Assembly (NCBI RefSeq): GCF_001436555.1
Contig: NZ_AYZR01000008.1
Location: 432,753 to 496,752 of the forward strand
Origin: Lentilactobacillus senioris DSM 24302 = JCM 17472
GTDB lineage: Bacteria > Bacillota > Bacilli > Lactobacillales > Lactobacillaceae
Direction of reading: 5' to 3'
Length of the DNA stretch: 64,000 bases
Below are positions 45,070 to 56,215 of this stretch, in pieces; positions within the stretch are counted from its first letter, which is position 1, and each line of letters starts with the position of its first letter. Under the pieces are notes generated by a model that made no database searches, was not told where the DNA came from, and was given only the letters and a program-made list of their open reading frames with translations. The position numbers were made by a program, and so were the translations under genes.

Positions 45070-46509
45070 TTATCGTTTTTTGCGCTTGTTTTTAGCCCGT
45101 TTCTTTTGGTTTTTCTTCATTTTGCGGCCCATTTGCTTCATGGCTAACTTGGATAAAGCTCCACCACCCATACCAGTAGCCTTCATCATGTTTTCCATTT
45201 CACTCATATTTCCGTTAGACATCTTATTCATCATTGTTTTCATTTGGTTAAATTGCTTAATCATGCGATTAACCTCTTGAATTGGTCGGCCTGAACCACG
45301 AGAAATTCGCCGCCGTCTAGATGGGTTAATTACATCCGGTTCCGTTCTTTCTTGTTCGGTCATGGAGTAGATAATGGCCTTAATATGTTCCATGTCTTTA
45401 GGATCCATATTAACATTAGCTAGGGCCGGATTATTAGCCATTCCGGGAATCATCTTCATTAACTCGTCTAATGGCCCCATTTTTTGAATCTGGGCTAATT
45501 GATCTAAGAAATCATTAAAATCAAACGAATTTTCTTTAATTTTAGCAGATAATTCTGCGGCTTGTTTTTCATCATATTCCTGTTGGGTTTTTTCAATCAA
45601 CGACAACATGTCGCCCATACCCAAAATTCGTGAAGCCATTCGATCAGGGTAGAAAATATCTAAATCAGACATTTTTTCGCCTTGTCCGACAAACTTAATT
45701 GGCTTGTCAGTAACGGCTCTAATAGAAAGTGCAGCCCCACCACGGGTATCACCATCTAATTTGGTTAAGACAACCCCAGTAATGCCTAAAGCATCGTTAA
45801 ATCCTTCAGCAGTTGCCACCGCATTTTGCCCAGTCATGGCATCTACAACTAATAGAATTTCATCAGGGTTAATTTCAGCTTTGATGTTTTTTAATTCATC
45901 CATCAAATCAGTATCAATTTGCAGCCGTCCAGCAGTATCGATAATGACGTAATCGTTATGATCAGCCTGAGCTTTTGCCAATCCTTGCTTAGCAATTTCT
46001 ACTGGATCAGTATCGGTACCCATTTGGAAGACGGGAACGTCGATTTGTTTACCAACAGTTTCTAATTGTTCAATCGCAGCTGGACGGTAAACGTCATCTG
46101 CTACTAGTAATGGTCTAGCATTTTCTTCTTTTTTTAGTTTAAGGGCAATCTTACCTGCAGTAGTAGTTTTACCAGCCCCTTGAAGACCGACCATCATAAT
46201 TACAGTTGGAATTTTAGGAGATTTGTTCAGCGGAACTGCTGATTCCCCCATCATTTGAGTTAATTCTTCGTCAACAATTTTGACGATTTGTTGTGAAGGA
46301 TTTAATCCTTCTAAAACTTTAGCACCCTTGGCCCGTTCTTCAACGGTTTTAACAAATTTTCGAACTACCGTAAAGTTTACATCGGCTTCTAGTAACGCCA
46401 ATCGGATTTCACGCATCGTAGCTCGTAAATCAGATTCAGAAACTTTTCCTTTACCGCGCAAGTTGCGCATTGCATTTTGTAATCGTTCTGTTAAGCCTTC
46501 AAAGGCCAT
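45070..46509 (-). CDS. ffh: Signal recognition particle protein Ffh
   Basis: SRP54-type GTPase that binds 4.5S RNA and signal sequences for cotranslational membrane targeting. The N domain is followed by the G domain with GLQGAGKTTTAGKIALKL, the segment DTAGRLQID and TKLDGDTRGGAALS. The methionine-rich M domain (about residues 325-460) carries the RNA-binding SRRRRISRGSGRP. 479 residues, with a Lys/Arg-rich C-terminal end, is normal. It lies 15 bases after ylxM. Confidence 0.96.
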   Translation of the reverse strand: MAFEGLTERLQNAMRNLRGKGKVSESDLRATMREIRLALLEADVNFTVVRKFVKTVEERAKGAKVLEGLNPSQQIVKIVDEELTQMMGESAVPLNKSPKIPTVIMMVGLQGAGKTTTAGKIALKLKKEENARPLLVADDVYRPAAIEQLETVGKQIDVPVFQMGTDTDPVEIAKQGLAKAQADHNDYVIIDTAGRLQIDTDLMDELKNIKAEINPDEILLVVDAMTGQNAVATAEGFNDALGITGVVLTKLDGDTRGGAALSIRAVTDKPIKFVGQGEKMSDLDIFYPDRMASRILGMGDMLSLIEKTQQEYDEKQAAELSAKIKENSFDFNDFLDQLAQIQKMGPLDELMKMIPGMANNPALANVNMDPKDMEHIKAIIYSMTEQERTEPDVINPSRRRRISRGSGRPIQEVNRMIKQFNQMKTMMNKMSNGNMSEMENMMKATGMGGGALSKLAMKQMGRKMKKNQKKRAKNKRKKR

Positions 46510-46524
46510 ATCCAGTCACCACTT

Positions 46525-46866
46525 TCACTCTTCTTCGGTTATTTCTAAACTATCGATGAGTTCGCTTAACTGAGAATCATCGGGATAATGCTCTTGAGTA
46601 TATTGCTTAATTTGATCTAATTTTTGATTTCGTTGCTTAAAACTTTGGTATAATCCCAGTTTAGCTTCATACTGTTGCAAAATTTTTTCAGACCGGCGGA
46701 TATTGTCATATACAGCCTGACGGCTAATATCAAATTCAGCAGCAATTTCACCTAGGGAATAATCGTCTACGTAATAACGTTCTAAGTAGTTAACCTGCTT
46801 GGTAGTTAACAACGGTGAATAAAACTCAAATAAAGAATTAATGTAGTTATTTTTTTCTAGTTCCAT
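46525..46866 (-). CDS. ylxM: YlxM-like helix-turn-helix protein (SRP-associated)
   Basis: A 113-residue protein of the YlxM/p13 family, found in an operon with ffh and reported to modulate SRP GTPase activity in streptococci. It has a sigma-70 region 4-like helix-turn-helix: [20 protein letters not shown] and [13 protein letters not shown]. The N-terminal segment [14 protein letters not shown] is typical. AAGGAGG precedes the ATG. It lies between ftsY and ffh. Confidence 0.92.
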   Translation of the reverse strand: MELEKNNYINSLFEFYSPLLTTKQVNYLERYYVDDYSLGEIAAEFDISRQAVYDNIRRSEKILQQYEAKLGLYQSFKQRNQKLDQIKQYTQEHYPDDSQLSELIDSLEITEEE

Positions 46867-46926
46867 CTGGTTCCTCCTTGGGTTATCACCGCCATTAAGC
46901 CTATCTACTTTTACTCAATTAGTCAA

Positions 46927-48432
46927 TTACGAAATTAATCCTTTAAACAAGCCGTAGACAAATTCATTAGCATCAAAGACTTGTAAATCAGTCACTTTTT
47001 CGCCCAATCCCACATATTTAACCGGCAAATGCAGTTCATTGCGAATTGCAAACACAATTCCCCCCTTAGCCGTTCCGTCTAATTTAGTTAATACAATTCC
47101 AGAAACATCAGTGGTGTCTTTAAACATCTTAGCCTGATTCAAGGCATTTTGCCCAGTGGTACCATCAAGTACCAATAAAGTTTCATGAGGAGCATCCGGA
47201 ATTTCACGAGTAATGACCTTTTTCATTTTAGCTAACTCATTCATCAAATTAACTTTATTTTGTAATCGGCCAGCAGTATCCACCATCAAAATATCATAAT
47301 TTTCTGCTTTAGCCTTCTTTACGGCATCATAGACTACCGCTGCAGGATCACCTTGCTCTTTACCCTTAACGATATCTACACCGTCACGTTCGGCCCAAAC
47401 ATTTAATTGAGCAATGGCTCCGGCTCTAAATGTATCTGCAGCAGCCAAAAGAACTTTTTGGCCTTGGTCCTTATACATCTGCGCCATTTTACCAATGGTA
47501 GTAGTTTTACCTACTCCATTAACCCCTACAAAGAGAATTACTGTAGGTCCTTGATCAGCAAAATTAATTTCAATGCTTTCATTATCACCAGCAGCATCGT
47601 AAATATCGATCATTTTTTTGATTACAACGTTTTGAACTTCTTTGGTCTTTTTAACGTTTTTGAGCTTAACTTCATCACGAAGTTCATCTGTAATCTGCAT
47701 AGCAGTTTCAAAACCGACATCAGACTCAATTAACATATCTTCTAGATTAGTAAAGAAAGATTCATCAACACTTCTGAAATTAGCAAATAAAGCATTCAAT
47801 TTTTGTCCAAACGTTGACCGAGACCGTGCAAGACCCCGTTCATAAATATCATCATCAGCGTTTTGCTCTTCCGCAGTCTCATCGGTGTCTTTAGAAGCCG
47901 CTTGTGTAGATTCATCATTTTTGTCTTCTTGCGGAGCTGCTACATTTTCTAGTATTGATTCATCGGAAGGTTCAGTTGTAGTAGCTGTTGAAGCTTCTTG
48001 GCTGGTTTCTTCTAAAGGATTGCTAGTTTCAACCTGAGTAGCTGAGTCTTCTTGCGTTTCTGAACCACTCTTCTCTACTGAGGCCAAGGATTCATCATTA
48101 GTATCATTGGCTACGGGTTCAGAGATGGACTCTTCTTCTGGTTTTGGTTTATTCTCTGGTTCACTAGCAGCTTCGGAGAAAGAATCAGGTGTCTTTGGAT
48201 TCTCAATTTCCTCCTCACTGACGGTATCAGTATCCAAAGGTTGAGAGTCATCTGATGCTTGATTATTATCAGTGGCTTCAGAGTTATTATCAACCTCATT
48301 AGTTGAATCTGAGTCCGCTACTTGTTTCTCACTATTGGTTAAGTCCTCATTATCAGTAGTAGTTTCAGACTGTTCAGCCGGCTTTTCTTGGTCTTTCTTG
48401 TTACGTCGTTTAAATATATCAAATAATCCCAT
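46927..48432 (-). CDS. ftsY: Signal recognition particle receptor FtsY
   Basis: SRP receptor GTPase that docks ribosome-SRP complexes at the membrane. Residues 1 to about 200 form an acidic, Glu/Asp/Ser/Thr-rich A domain of low complexity, long for a Gram-positive FtsY. The NG domain follows, with GVNGVGKTTTIGKMAQMY, DTFRAGAIAQL, DTAGRLQNKVNL and TKLDGTAKGGIVF. 501 residues in all. Its start overlaps the smc stop by one base, so it is in the rnc-smc-ftsY operon. Confidence 0.95.
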   Translation of the reverse strand: MGLFDIFKRRNKKDQEKPAEQSETTTDNEDLTNSEKQVADSDSTNEVDNNSEATDNNQASDDSQPLDTDTVSEEEIENPKTPDSFSEAASEPENKPKPEEESISEPVANDTNDESLASVEKSGSETQEDSATQVETSNPLEETSQEASTATTTEPSDESILENVAAPQEDKNDESTQAASKDTDETAEEQNADDDIYERGLARSRSTFGQKLNALFANFRSVDESFFTNLEDMLIESDVGFETAMQITDELRDEVKLKNVKKTKEVQNVVIKKMIDIYDAAGDNESIEINFADQGPTVILFVGVNGVGKTTTIGKMAQMYKDQGQKVLLAAADTFRAGAIAQLNVWAERDGVDIVKGKEQGDPAAVVYDAVKKAKAENYDILMVDTAGRLQNKVNLMNELAKMKKVITREIPDAPHETLLVLDGTTGQNALNQAKMFKDTTDVSGIVLTKLDGTAKGGIVFAIRNELHLPVKYVGLGEKVTDLQVFDANEFVYGLFKGLIS

Positions 48433-51400
48433 TATTTTCTCACCTCATCATCTGTTTGTAATGCTACGGAAACCACTTTTGATACTCCCGATTCTTGCAT
48501 GGTAACTCCGTATAATTGATCTCCGTAGACCATAGTCTCTTTTCTATGGGTAACTACAATAAACTGGGTTTTAGATGCAAATTGTTGAATATATCGAGCA
48601 AATCGATCGACGTTAACCGGATCCAACGCTGCTTCTGCTTCATCCAAGATCACAAATGGTACCGGTTTAATCGCCAAAATCGCAAATAATAATGCTATGG
48701 CAGTTAATGTGCGTTCTCCACCAGATAATAGAGATAATGCGCGATATTTTTTACCAGGTGGCATTGCCATTATTTCGATTCCAGTAGTTAAGGGATGCTT
48801 AGGATCAGTCAACTCTAATTTTGCTTTGCCGCCGCCAAATAATTGTTGAAAAACTTTCTCAAAGGATTGAGCCAATTGATCAAACGTATTTAAAAAGCGG
48901 TTTGTTGATTCTTGATCCATAATTGCTATGGTGTCTTTTAACTCTTGAATCGAATTAGTGAGATCAGCTTTTTGATCAGTTAAAAATTGGTTGCGTTCCG
49001 TAACTTGCTGGTACTCTTCAATCGCATTAACATTGACTGGTCCTAGCTCTTCGAGTCCCTTTTCCAATAATTTAATTTGATTATCAACATTATTATCTTG
49101 TGCCTGACTAACTTTCTTCAAGTCACTTAGCTGATAATTAAATCGTTCCACCAAAATTTGTTGGCTATCCTGCTTCAATTTTTGCTTACTTTCGTACTTA
49201 TCAAGTAATAAAGTTAAGCGTGAATCTAATTTAGTCAATTCCACTTTTAGTTGATTCACTTGTTCTGAAAGGTTTTCCACCCTTAAGCTTAGTTGCTCTT
49301 GTTCATTTGTTAATTGCTGCTGTAATCCAGTCGTAGTTTGCTTTTTTGTCAGGATAGTTTGAAGTTTTTGCTGAATCTCAGTTTCGTTAGTAATTTCCAA
49401 ATCAGCTTGTAATTTTTTAATTTGTTGCTGAATTTGTAGTTGATCCTCTTGAGATTTAGCTAGCGACTCTTGAGTTTCTTGTTCATTAGCCGTCAAATAT
49501 TTGGCCTGAGCCTGCAGTTGATTAGTTGTTTGTTGAATAGTCGCTAATTTTTCTGATAACTCCGTCTTCCGCTTAGCCGTTTGTTCATTTTGCTGCTCTT
49601 GAGCAATTAACTGCTGCTGAACGTTAGTGATTTCCATTTGTAACTGCTTAGGGTCTAATTGATCAGTTACTTGTGGCATTTGTTCATATTGTGCTTGTTG
49701 TTCATTATTTTGCGTCAATAAACTAATAATCTTATCCGTAGCCTCTCGATTGCGAATAAGTTGCTGTTCGACCGTTTTTAACTCCTGTTGCACCTGCAAT
49801 TCAATACGATGCTTTTCAACAATTGTCTGTTTAACGGCTTCTAACTGTTGTTGAACGCTTTTTACGTCAGCTTCTTCTTCAGTGACACTTTTAGTATACC
49901 TTTCAACTTCTTGTCTGAGTCGTTGAACTTTTGATTTAGTGGTTAATAGCTGTGTTTTACCTCGAGCACTTTTTCCACCAGTAATTGAGCCACCCAAGTT
50001 GACCACTTGGCCATCCAAGCTAACCACTTTAAAACGTTGATGTCCCAATTTACTAATCCGAATAGCTGCCGTCAAATCACTACTGATCAAAATGTTAGCA
50101 AACAGGTAAGCCTTTATAGCTTTAAATTCAGACGGAAAATCCACTAACTCTTCAGCACTCCCTAAAAAGCCAGGTACCTCCCGAATATCAGAAGTAATTT
50201 TACGGTGAGTTACTGCCTTTATTTCACTAACCGGCAAAAAAGTTACCCGACCTGATTTAGAGTTTGTCAACCATTCAACTATCTCCTTAGCAGTTTGATC
50301 GGTATCAACTAGAATATTTTGAAGACGACCACCTAAAGCTGTTTCTATTGCGATTGTATATCGGTTGTCAGTTTTAATAAAATCAGCCACCGGACCAAAC
50401 ACTCCGGAAAATTGAGCTTGCTGGTTCATCACATTAGCAACTCCCTGATAAAATGGTTGATATTCATTTTGCTGCTGATATTCTAACTGCCCTTTTATCG
50501 TTTCTAACTTTCTTAGCTGAGATAACCAACTTGTTTGTAATTGTGAATATTGTTGAGTCAATTGCTGTTGGATCTTGGATTGTTCTGCTTGTTGCTGCTG
50601 CAATTGCTCTTGCTGTTTTCGTAAAATTGCTAACCGATCCGTCAACTGTTGCCGTTGTTCAATCAAATTAGTTTGTTCTAACTTTAGGTCTTTATTTTGC
50701 TGGTTTAATTCTTTTAACTTTTGTTCTCGTTGCTCTGACGCTTGTTGATGCTTTACCCGTTGTTCAGTAGCACTAGATTGTTTTTGAATTAATTCAACGT
50801 ATTGAACCTGCAGTTGAGCTAACTTATGACTGCCATTTGACTCTAAGTCATTTAATTTTTCAGATACGTTTCGGGAACGTTGTTGATAATCGTGCTGTTG
50901 TTGCTGATTATCAGTTAGTTGGTAACGAATATTTTCCAATTTGGCAGTCAAATCTTGTAGTTGCTGGTTAGTACTAGTCAATCGTTGCTCTAAATCTAGT
51001 TTGGTTTGTTGCTGAAATCGATTCTCTTGTTGCGTTAGCTTAATCGCAGAATGAAGTTCATTTTCTGCTTGAGTCAACTGCTGTAACTTATCAGTCTGCT
51101 CAGCTATCAATTGCTGCTGGTTAGTCGCCGTTAGTTTAGTAGCAACTAATTGTTGTTGACTATCGGTTAAGCTTTGATTGAATTTCTCTTTAGTATCCTG
51201 CAGATTCTGAATCTGATTTTCTAATTCAAGAACGTCAGCAGTTACTTTACGCCAGTTACTTAATTCCCTTTGCTCTTTTAGCTCATTTAACTTCTTTTTT
51301 TGGTCCAAATAATCTAGGGCCACATCTTTTTGCTTAGCCAGAGCAGGTAAACGGGCTGACAATTCAAAACTAATATCGTTGACGCGGCTCAAATTATCTT

Positions 51401-51953
51401 CCACTTTAACAATTTTAGTTTCGGCGGTCTTTTTTTGCTGTTTGTATTGAAAAATACCGGCCACGGTCTCCACTATTGAACGTCGTGATTCAGCAGTGCT
51501 ATTAAATACTTCTTCAACGTTCCCTTGTGAAATTATTGAAAATCCGTCAGCACCGATCCCAGAATCCATAAATAAGCTAGTAATATCTTTTAACCTGCAT
51601 TCTTGACCATTAATGCCATACCAACTCTCTCCGTTGCGAAATAGCTTTCTAGTTACCTCCAACTCTGAGTAAGGTACATCTAGATAATGATCAGAATTGT
51701 CAAATAGCAAGCTAACTTGAGCTAAATTCATTGCCGCCTTTTGCTGGGCACCAGAAAAAATAACATCTCCCATTTTTTGTCCCCGCAACGTCTTAGCAGA
51801 TTGTTCTCCTAAGACCCACCGAACCGCTTCGGTGATATTACTCTTACCGCTACCATTAGGACCCACAATAATAGTGGCTCCAGGTTGTAATTCAATTTTG
51901 GTTTTTTCGGCAAACGATTTAAATCCCGAAAGTTTAATGGTCTTTAGTTGCAC
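48432..51953 (-). CDS. smc: Chromosome partition protein Smc
   Basis: Condensin ATPase of 1173 residues. The N-terminal head has KSFAEKTKIEL and Walker A GPNGSGKSNITEAVRWVLGE. Two long, very glutamine-rich coiled coils (about 165-500 and 660-1010) flank the hinge (about 505-650, with GGSITGGKSARG at its end). The C-terminal head has the signature LLSGGERTLTAIALL and Walker B PFVILDEAEAALD. The start is GTG. It overlaps ftsY and follows rnc by 25 bases. Confidence 0.96.
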   Translation of the reverse strand: MQLKTIKLSGFKSFAEKTKIELQPGATIIVGPNGSGKSNITEAVRWVLGEQSAKTLRGQKMGDVIFSGAQQKAAMNLAQVSLLFDNSDHYLDVPYSELEVTRKLFRNGESWYGINGQECRLKDITSLFMDSGIGADGFSIISQGNVEEVFNSTAESRRSIVETVAGIFQYKQQKKTAETKIVKVEDNLSRVNDISFELSARLPALAKQKDVALDYLDQKKKLNELKEQRELSNWRKVTADVLELENQIQNLQDTKEKFNQSLTDSQQQLVATKLTATNQQQLIAEQTDKLQQLTQAENELHSAIKLTQQENRFQQQTKLDLEQRLTSTNQQLQDLTAKLENIRYQLTDNQQQQHDYQQRSRNVSEKLNDLESNGSHKLAQLQVQYVELIQKQSSATEQRVKHQQASEQREQKLKELNQQNKDLKLEQTNLIEQRQQLTDRLAILRKQQEQLQQQQAEQSKIQQQLTQQYSQLQTSWLSQLRKLETIKGQLEYQQQNEYQPFYQGVANVMNQQAQFSGVFGPVADFIKTDNRYTIAIETALGGRLQNILVDTDQTAKEIVEWLTNSKSGRVTFLPVSEIKAVTHRKITSDIREVPGFLGSAEELVDFPSEFKAIKAYLFANILISSDLTAAIRISKLGHQRFKVVSLDGQVVNLGGSITGGKSARGKTQLLTTKSKVQRLRQEVERYTKSVTEEEADVKSVQQQLEAVKQTIVEKHRIELQVQQELKTVEQQLIRNREATDKIISLLTQNNEQQAQYEQMPQVTDQLDPKQLQMEITNVQQQLIAQEQQNEQTAKRKTELSEKLATIQQTTNQLQAQAKYLTANEQETQESLAKSQEDQLQIQQQIKKLQADLEITNETEIQQKLQTILTKKQTTTGLQQQLTNEQEQLSLRVENLSEQVNQLKVELTKLDSRLTLLLDKYESKQKLKQDSQQILVERFNYQLSDLKKVSQAQDNNVDNQIKLLEKGLEELGPVNVNAIEEYQQVTERNQFLTDQKADLTNSIQELKDTIAIMDQESTNRFLNTFDQLAQSFEKVFQQLFGGGKAKLELTDPKHPLTTGIEIMAMPPGKKYRALSLLSGGERTLTAIALLFAILAIKPVPFVILDEAEAALDPVNVDRFARYIQQFASKTQFIVVTHRKETMVYGDQLYGVTMQESGVSKVVSVALQTDDEVRK

Positions 51954-51978
51954 TTTAATTCCTACTCATTTCAATTAA

Positions 51979-52671
51979 TTAATCGCTATAGTGAGTTAGC
52001 GCTTGTTGGGCTGCCTTTTGTTCGGCATTTTTCTTGGAACTACCAATTCCCACACCTAATTCCTGACCGTTTACTAACACGCTCACTTTAAACTGTCTAT
52101 CATTTTCTGGACCGAACTCTTCTAGTAATTCATAGTCAATGGTAACGGGGCCATCGTGTTGTGCCAATTCCTGTAATTCAGTTTTATGATCAAAAAAGTC
52201 CGCAAAGACTCCTTGGTCCAACTTAGGAAAAATAACGATGTGGCAAAATCTCTCAACCGCTTTTTTTCCTTGGTCTAGGTATAGCGCACCTACAAAAGAT
52301 TCGAAAATATCACAAAGTAAAGAGTCCCGTTGACGAGCATGAGCTTTCTCTTCACCTTTACCTAGACGAATATATTGGTCAAAATGACATTCTCGAGCAA
52401 AGCTACTAAAACTTTGTTCATTAACCATCGCCGCTCTTAGCCGAGTTAAGCGCCCTTGAGGCAACTTGGGGTATCTTAAAAAGATATATTCAGAAACCAC
52501 CAATTGTAAAACGGCATCACCTAAAAACTCAATCCGTTCATAAAACTTCAAGTGTTGTTCTTTGTGTTCATTAACGTAAGAAGCCTGAGTAAAAGCTTCG
52601 TCTAGTAGATCCGGATTGTTAAAATGAATATCAAAATCTTTGGCTAACATTGCATTTAAATCGGCAATCAT
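51979..52671 (-). CDS. rnc: Ribonuclease III
   Basis: Double-stranded RNA endonuclease for rRNA and mRNA processing. The catalytic domain has YERIEFLGDAVLQLVVSEY and the later acidic pair in DIFESFVGALYLDQG. The C-terminal double-stranded RNA-binding domain (about residues 158-228) ends with GSSKKNAEQKAAQQAL. 230 residues is normal. First gene of the rnc-smc-ftsY-ylxM-ffh unit, after the acpP terminator. Confidence 0.96.
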   Translation of the reverse strand: MIADLNAMLAKDFDIHFNNPDLLDEAFTQASYVNEHKEQHLKFYERIEFLGDAVLQLVVSEYIFLRYPKLPQGRLTRLRAAMVNEQSFSSFARECHFDQYIRLGKGEEKAHARQRDSLLCDIFESFVGALYLDQGKKAVERFCHIVIFPKLDQGVFADFFDHKTELQELAQHDGPVTIDYELLEEFGPENDRQFKVSVLVNGQELGVGIGSSKKNAEQKAAQQALTHYSD

Positions 52672-52700
52672 TAAATTTCTCCCTTTTTTAATTCATACGA

Positions 52701-52741
52701 AAAAAATTGAAATCCATTCCTGCTGGAATAATTTCAATCTT
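52701..52741 (-). terminator. Terminator of acpP
   Basis: On the minus strand ATTGAAAT pairs with ATTTCAAT, with an inner ATTCC/GGAAT stem, followed by seven T. Confidence 0.85.
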
Positions 52742-52749
52742 TTCAAGTT

Positions 52750-52995
52750 TTATTTACTTTGTTGCGCCAAAATATAATTAACGGCCTCGTCAATTGTATT
52801 AAGCTTTTCGGCATCTTCATCCGAAATTTCTGCGTTAAAAGTATCTTCTAATTCCAAAACAAATTCCACGAAATCAATTGAATCAGCATCTAAATCAGTT
52901 TTAAAATTTAAAGTTTCTGTAATAGTACTACGTTCTACATCAAATTGATCTGAAATAATATCAGCAATCTTATTAAAGATTTCTTCTTTTTCCAT
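52750..52995 (-). CDS. acpP: Acyl carrier protein
   Basis: Carries growing acyl chains in fatty-acid synthesis on a phosphopantetheine arm. The attachment serine lies in the helix II motif DLDADSIDFVEFV (DSI for the more common DSL). 81 residues, highly acidic. It follows plsX, as in many Firmicutes, after about 70 bases, and is followed by a terminator. Confidence 0.94.
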   Translation of the reverse strand: MEKEEIFNKIADIISDQFDVERSTITETLNFKTDLDADSIDFVEFVLELEDTFNAEISDEDAEKLNTIDEAVNYILAQQSK

Positions 52996-53063
52996 GTTTT
53001 CACACCTAACTTAATACGTTTGTTTTTATCCGTACTCAATAAACTAATTATACCAAAAGCTAA

Positions 53064-54098
53064 CTACTTTTTGGTGGTCATTTTAATTTCTTCTAATTGC
53101 TCTTTATTCTCGGTAACATAATCTTTTAGTTGTTCTACTAGCCCGGAAGCCAAAATCACTTTAATTTGGGCCATTGTGTTGCTAACCGTTTCAGCTTTGC
53201 TACTACCGTGCGTTTTCACTACAGGTGCATTTAAACCTAATAAAACGGCTCCTCCGTGCTTGGAATAATCCATTTGGTTAGCCATACCCTTTAGGCCATC
53301 TTTGAGCATTAAAGCTCCTAATTTGGCTTTTAGTCCTCCGTCTACCACTGCAGATTTCAGCAATTTCATCATAGCCAAGGCGGTTCCTTCAATGCCTTTT
53401 AACACCGCATTACCAGTAAAACCATCTGTAACTACCACATCGGCTACTCCATTAAGAAGATCTCGTGATTCTACGTTGCCAACAAAATTAAGATCGGTAT
53501 TTTCAGCTAATAAGTCATGAACTTTACGATGGTTCATATCTCCTTTATCAGCTTCGGTACCATTATTAAGTAATCCTATCCGCGGATTATCAATGTGCAT
53601 AACATTTTCAGCGTAGAATTTACCCATTAATGCGTACTGATACATATTAGCTGGTTTAGTATCAGCATTAGCCCCTACATCTAACATTACAAATTGTCCG
53701 TTTTCCGTGTTAATAACGGGCAACGTAGTGGTTAATCCGGGTCTATCAATCCCTTTAATTCGACCAATTACAAATAGTCCAGCTGCTAAGACTGCACCGG
53801 TATTTCCGGCAGAAAAGAAAGCATCGGCTTCTTGATCTTTAACTGCTTGAGCTGCCATTACCAAGCTAGAATTTTTCTTTTGGCGTACAGCCTTTACCGG
53901 TTCGTCCTCCATCGAAATGACTTCATCGGCTTGAACTATAGAGATATTTTGTTTATTTTTCAACAATTGATTAATTTGATCGGTTTGTCCATATAGAACA
54001 AACTCAACACTTGAATCATTATCACGAGCCAACTCCACTCCCTTAACAATTTCATCAGGAGCGAAATCGCCGCCCATTGCGTCAACCGCAATTTTCAT
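53064..54098 (-). CDS. plsX: Phosphate acyltransferase PlsX
   Basis: Makes acyl-phosphate from acyl-ACP for PlsY (gene at 38079-38714). N-terminal [19 protein letters not shown], the segment [30 protein letters not shown] and the C-terminal [20 protein letters not shown] are canonical. 344 residues is normal. It lies 10 bases after recG. A FapR operator was not found. Confidence 0.95.
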   Translation of the reverse strand: MKIAVDAMGGDFAPDEIVKGVELARDNDSSVEFVLYGQTDQINQLLKNKQNISIVQADEVISMEDEPVKAVRQKKNSSLVMAAQAVKDQEADAFFSAGNTGAVLAAGLFVIGRIKGIDRPGLTTTLPVINTENGQFVMLDVGANADTKPANMYQYALMGKFYAENVMHIDNPRIGLLNNGTEADKGDMNHRKVHDLLAENTDLNFVGNVESRDLLNGVADVVVTDGFTGNAVLKGIEGTALAMMKLLKSAVVDGGLKAKLGALMLKDGLKGMANQMDYSKHGGAVLLGLNAPVVKTHGSSKAETVSNTMAQIKVILASGLVEQLKDYVTENKEQLEEIKMTTKK

Positions 54099-54108
54099 TT
54101 TTACTGCC

Positions 54109-56139
54109 TCACATATTATCTAAATTTGGTTTAATCATTTGTAAATACATAGCTAATTTTACATTTTCTGGTTTTGTTTGCCAATTTTTTTCACTAGTTA
54201 TTTTCCGGGCAACTTGAGCAGCTACGGTTAAAATATTTAAATCTCCAACCGGATCAGCCAATTTGAATTCTGGTGTTCCAGACTGTTTCAATCCCACCAA
54301 ATCACCTTGCCCCCGAAGTTCTAAATCTTTTTGGGATAAATAAAAGCCATCAGTACTTTCTACTACCGCTGTCATTCTTTGTTTTCCAATTTCTGTTTTT
54401 GGGTCAGCAATTAAAATACAATATGATTGTTGTGATCCACGGCCTACCCGTCCTCGTAATTGATGTAACTGAGCTAATCCAAAATGGTCAGCGTCTAAAA
54501 TAACCATAGTAGTCGCATTTTTAACGTCCACTCCAACTTCGATTACCGTAGTAGCTACTAACAATTGAAATTCACCTGACGCAAAGGACTGCATTACCGA
54601 ATCCTTTTCTGCATTATCCATGCGACCATGCAAGAGACCGACTGAGTAATGCTCACCGTAAATTACTCGGAATCGCTCAAAAATAGCTGTCGCGTTCTGC
54701 ATATCTACTGCATCAGATTCCTCAATTAATGGGGCTACCACATAAACTTGGTACCCGGCTTTTAATTGCTTGCCAATAAAATTCAAGGCTTGCTTAGTCT
54801 TGCTAGTTGGCAACCATGTGGTTTTAATGGGTTGGCGATTAGCCGGCAACTCATCAATAACTGAAACATCCATATCACCATAGGTAGTAATTGCCAACGT
54901 TCGTGGAATGGGGGTTGCAGTCATAGATAAGACGTTAGTAGCCCGTCCCTTGTTTTTAAGTTGAGCTCTTTGATTAACTCCAAAACGATGCTGCTCATCA
55001 ATTACCGCTAATCCTAAGTCATGATACTGGACATCATTTTGAAATAAGGCATGAGTCCCCACAATCAAATTAACTTCTCCACTAGCAATTCGAGGTAATA
55101 ATAATTTACGAGCGGCTGGCTTGGTAACACCAGTTAATAAGCTCACCGTAATAAAGCTTCCCGCAAACAAATCAGCCAATTTATTGGCATGCTGCTCCGC
55201 TAATATTTCAGTAGGTGCCATAATTACTGCCTGCTTACCAGCAGAACAAGCAAATAGCATAGCGGCCGCAGCAACAATGGTTTTACCACTACCAACGTCC
55301 CCTTGCAATAAGCGATTCATTTCTTGGGGAGCTAGTAAGTCGGAAGTAATTTCAGTAATCACCCGTTGCTGTGCCTGCGTTAGTTCATACGGCAAATTAC
55401 CAATGAACGTCTCTAGCTGATTATTATCACCATTTATCACCGAAGCTGGTTGTTTCTGACGTTGAACTTGACGAAGTTGTTGAATCTGCATTTCATACAA
55501 CAAAAATTCAGTAAATTTAGCAGTCCGAATTGCCCTTTGAGCTTGCCTAGGATCAGTAGGAAAATGCATTTCTCGAATCATATCAACGAAGTGTTCTAAT
55601 TTTAACCCCTGTCTTAAATTTTCAGGGATAATTTCTGGAATAACATCTTGATACTCTTCAAAGGCTAGTTTAACTAACGGACGAATAGTATTTTGCTTAA
55701 CCTCCTTGGTTGCAGGATAAATAGAATCAAATTGATTATCAGCAGAATTAATAATCTTAATCCCAGTAATTGATCTTCTGGTTTGATCAAACACACCGTG
55801 GACCATAATCTCTTGCTGTGCATTTAACTGTTTTTTTAACCAGGGTTGGTTAAAGAAGGTTACTGTGTATGGTTCATCGTTTACCAACAGCTGAAAATTA
55901 AGCCGTACTCGTTTCCGGCCAAACCGAATTAATGTAGGTTCTCCTAAGATAGTTCCTTTTACTGTGACCTTTTGCCCATCAGAAGCAGCAGCTAAGTCAG
56001 TTAAAGATAAATCATCGTAACGCCTGGGAAAATAAGTTAAGAGATCATTAATGGTTTCAATCCCTAATTTATTTAAGGCCACCGCTTTTTTAGGTCCCAC
56101 GCCTTTTAGTTCGGTTACCTTATCTGATAATTGTTTCAT
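54109..56139 (-). CDS. recG: ATP-dependent DNA helicase RecG
   Basis: Branch-migration helicase that rescues stalled replication forks. The wedge/OB domain spans about residues 1-170 ([17 protein letters not shown] near the N-terminus). The helicase domains have Walker [18 protein letters not shown], the DEQH box [13 protein letters not shown] and [10 protein letters not shown], and end with [15 protein letters not shown]. The ATG at 56139 has AAGGA eight bases upstream; the longer frame from 56178 does not. 676 residues is normal. Confidence 0.95.
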   Translation of the reverse strand: MKQLSDKVTELKGVGPKKAVALNKLGIETINDLLTYFPRRYDDLSLTDLAAASDGQKVTVKGTILGEPTLIRFGRKRVRLNFQLLVNDEPYTVTFFNQPWLKKQLNAQQEIMVHGVFDQTRRSITGIKIINSADNQFDSIYPATKEVKQNTIRPLVKLAFEEYQDVIPEIIPENLRQGLKLEHFVDMIREMHFPTDPRQAQRAIRTAKFTEFLLYEMQIQQLRQVQRQKQPASVINGDNNQLETFIGNLPYELTQAQQRVITEITSDLLAPQEMNRLLQGDVGSGKTIVAAAAMLFACSAGKQAVIMAPTEILAEQHANKLADLFAGSFITVSLLTGVTKPAARKLLLPRIASGEVNLIVGTHALFQNDVQYHDLGLAVIDEQHRFGVNQRAQLKNKGRATNVLSMTATPIPRTLAITTYGDMDVSVIDELPANRQPIKTTWLPTSKTKQALNFIGKQLKAGYQVYVVAPLIEESDAVDMQNATAIFERFRVIYGEHYSVGLLHGRMDNAEKDSVMQSFASGEFQLLVATTVIEVGVDVKNATTMVILDADHFGLAQLHQLRGRVGRGSQQSYCILIADPKTEIGKQRMTAVVESTDGFYLSQKDLELRGQGDLVGLKQSGTPEFKLADPVGDLNILTVAAQVARKITSEKNWQTKPENVKLAMYLQMIKPNLDNM

Positions 56140-56163
56140 GGTAATTTTCCTTCTAATAGCACA

Positions 56164-56194
56164 AGGGACCGGTAACAATAACGTTTCCGGCCCT
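56164..56194 (-). terminator. Weak hairpin between fakA and recG
   Basis: On the minus strand AGGGCCGG can pair with CCGGTCCCT with one bulge. There is no clear T run, so termination is doubtful. Confidence 0.3.
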
Positions 56195-56215
56195 TTAGGG
56201 AATTAACTATATGTT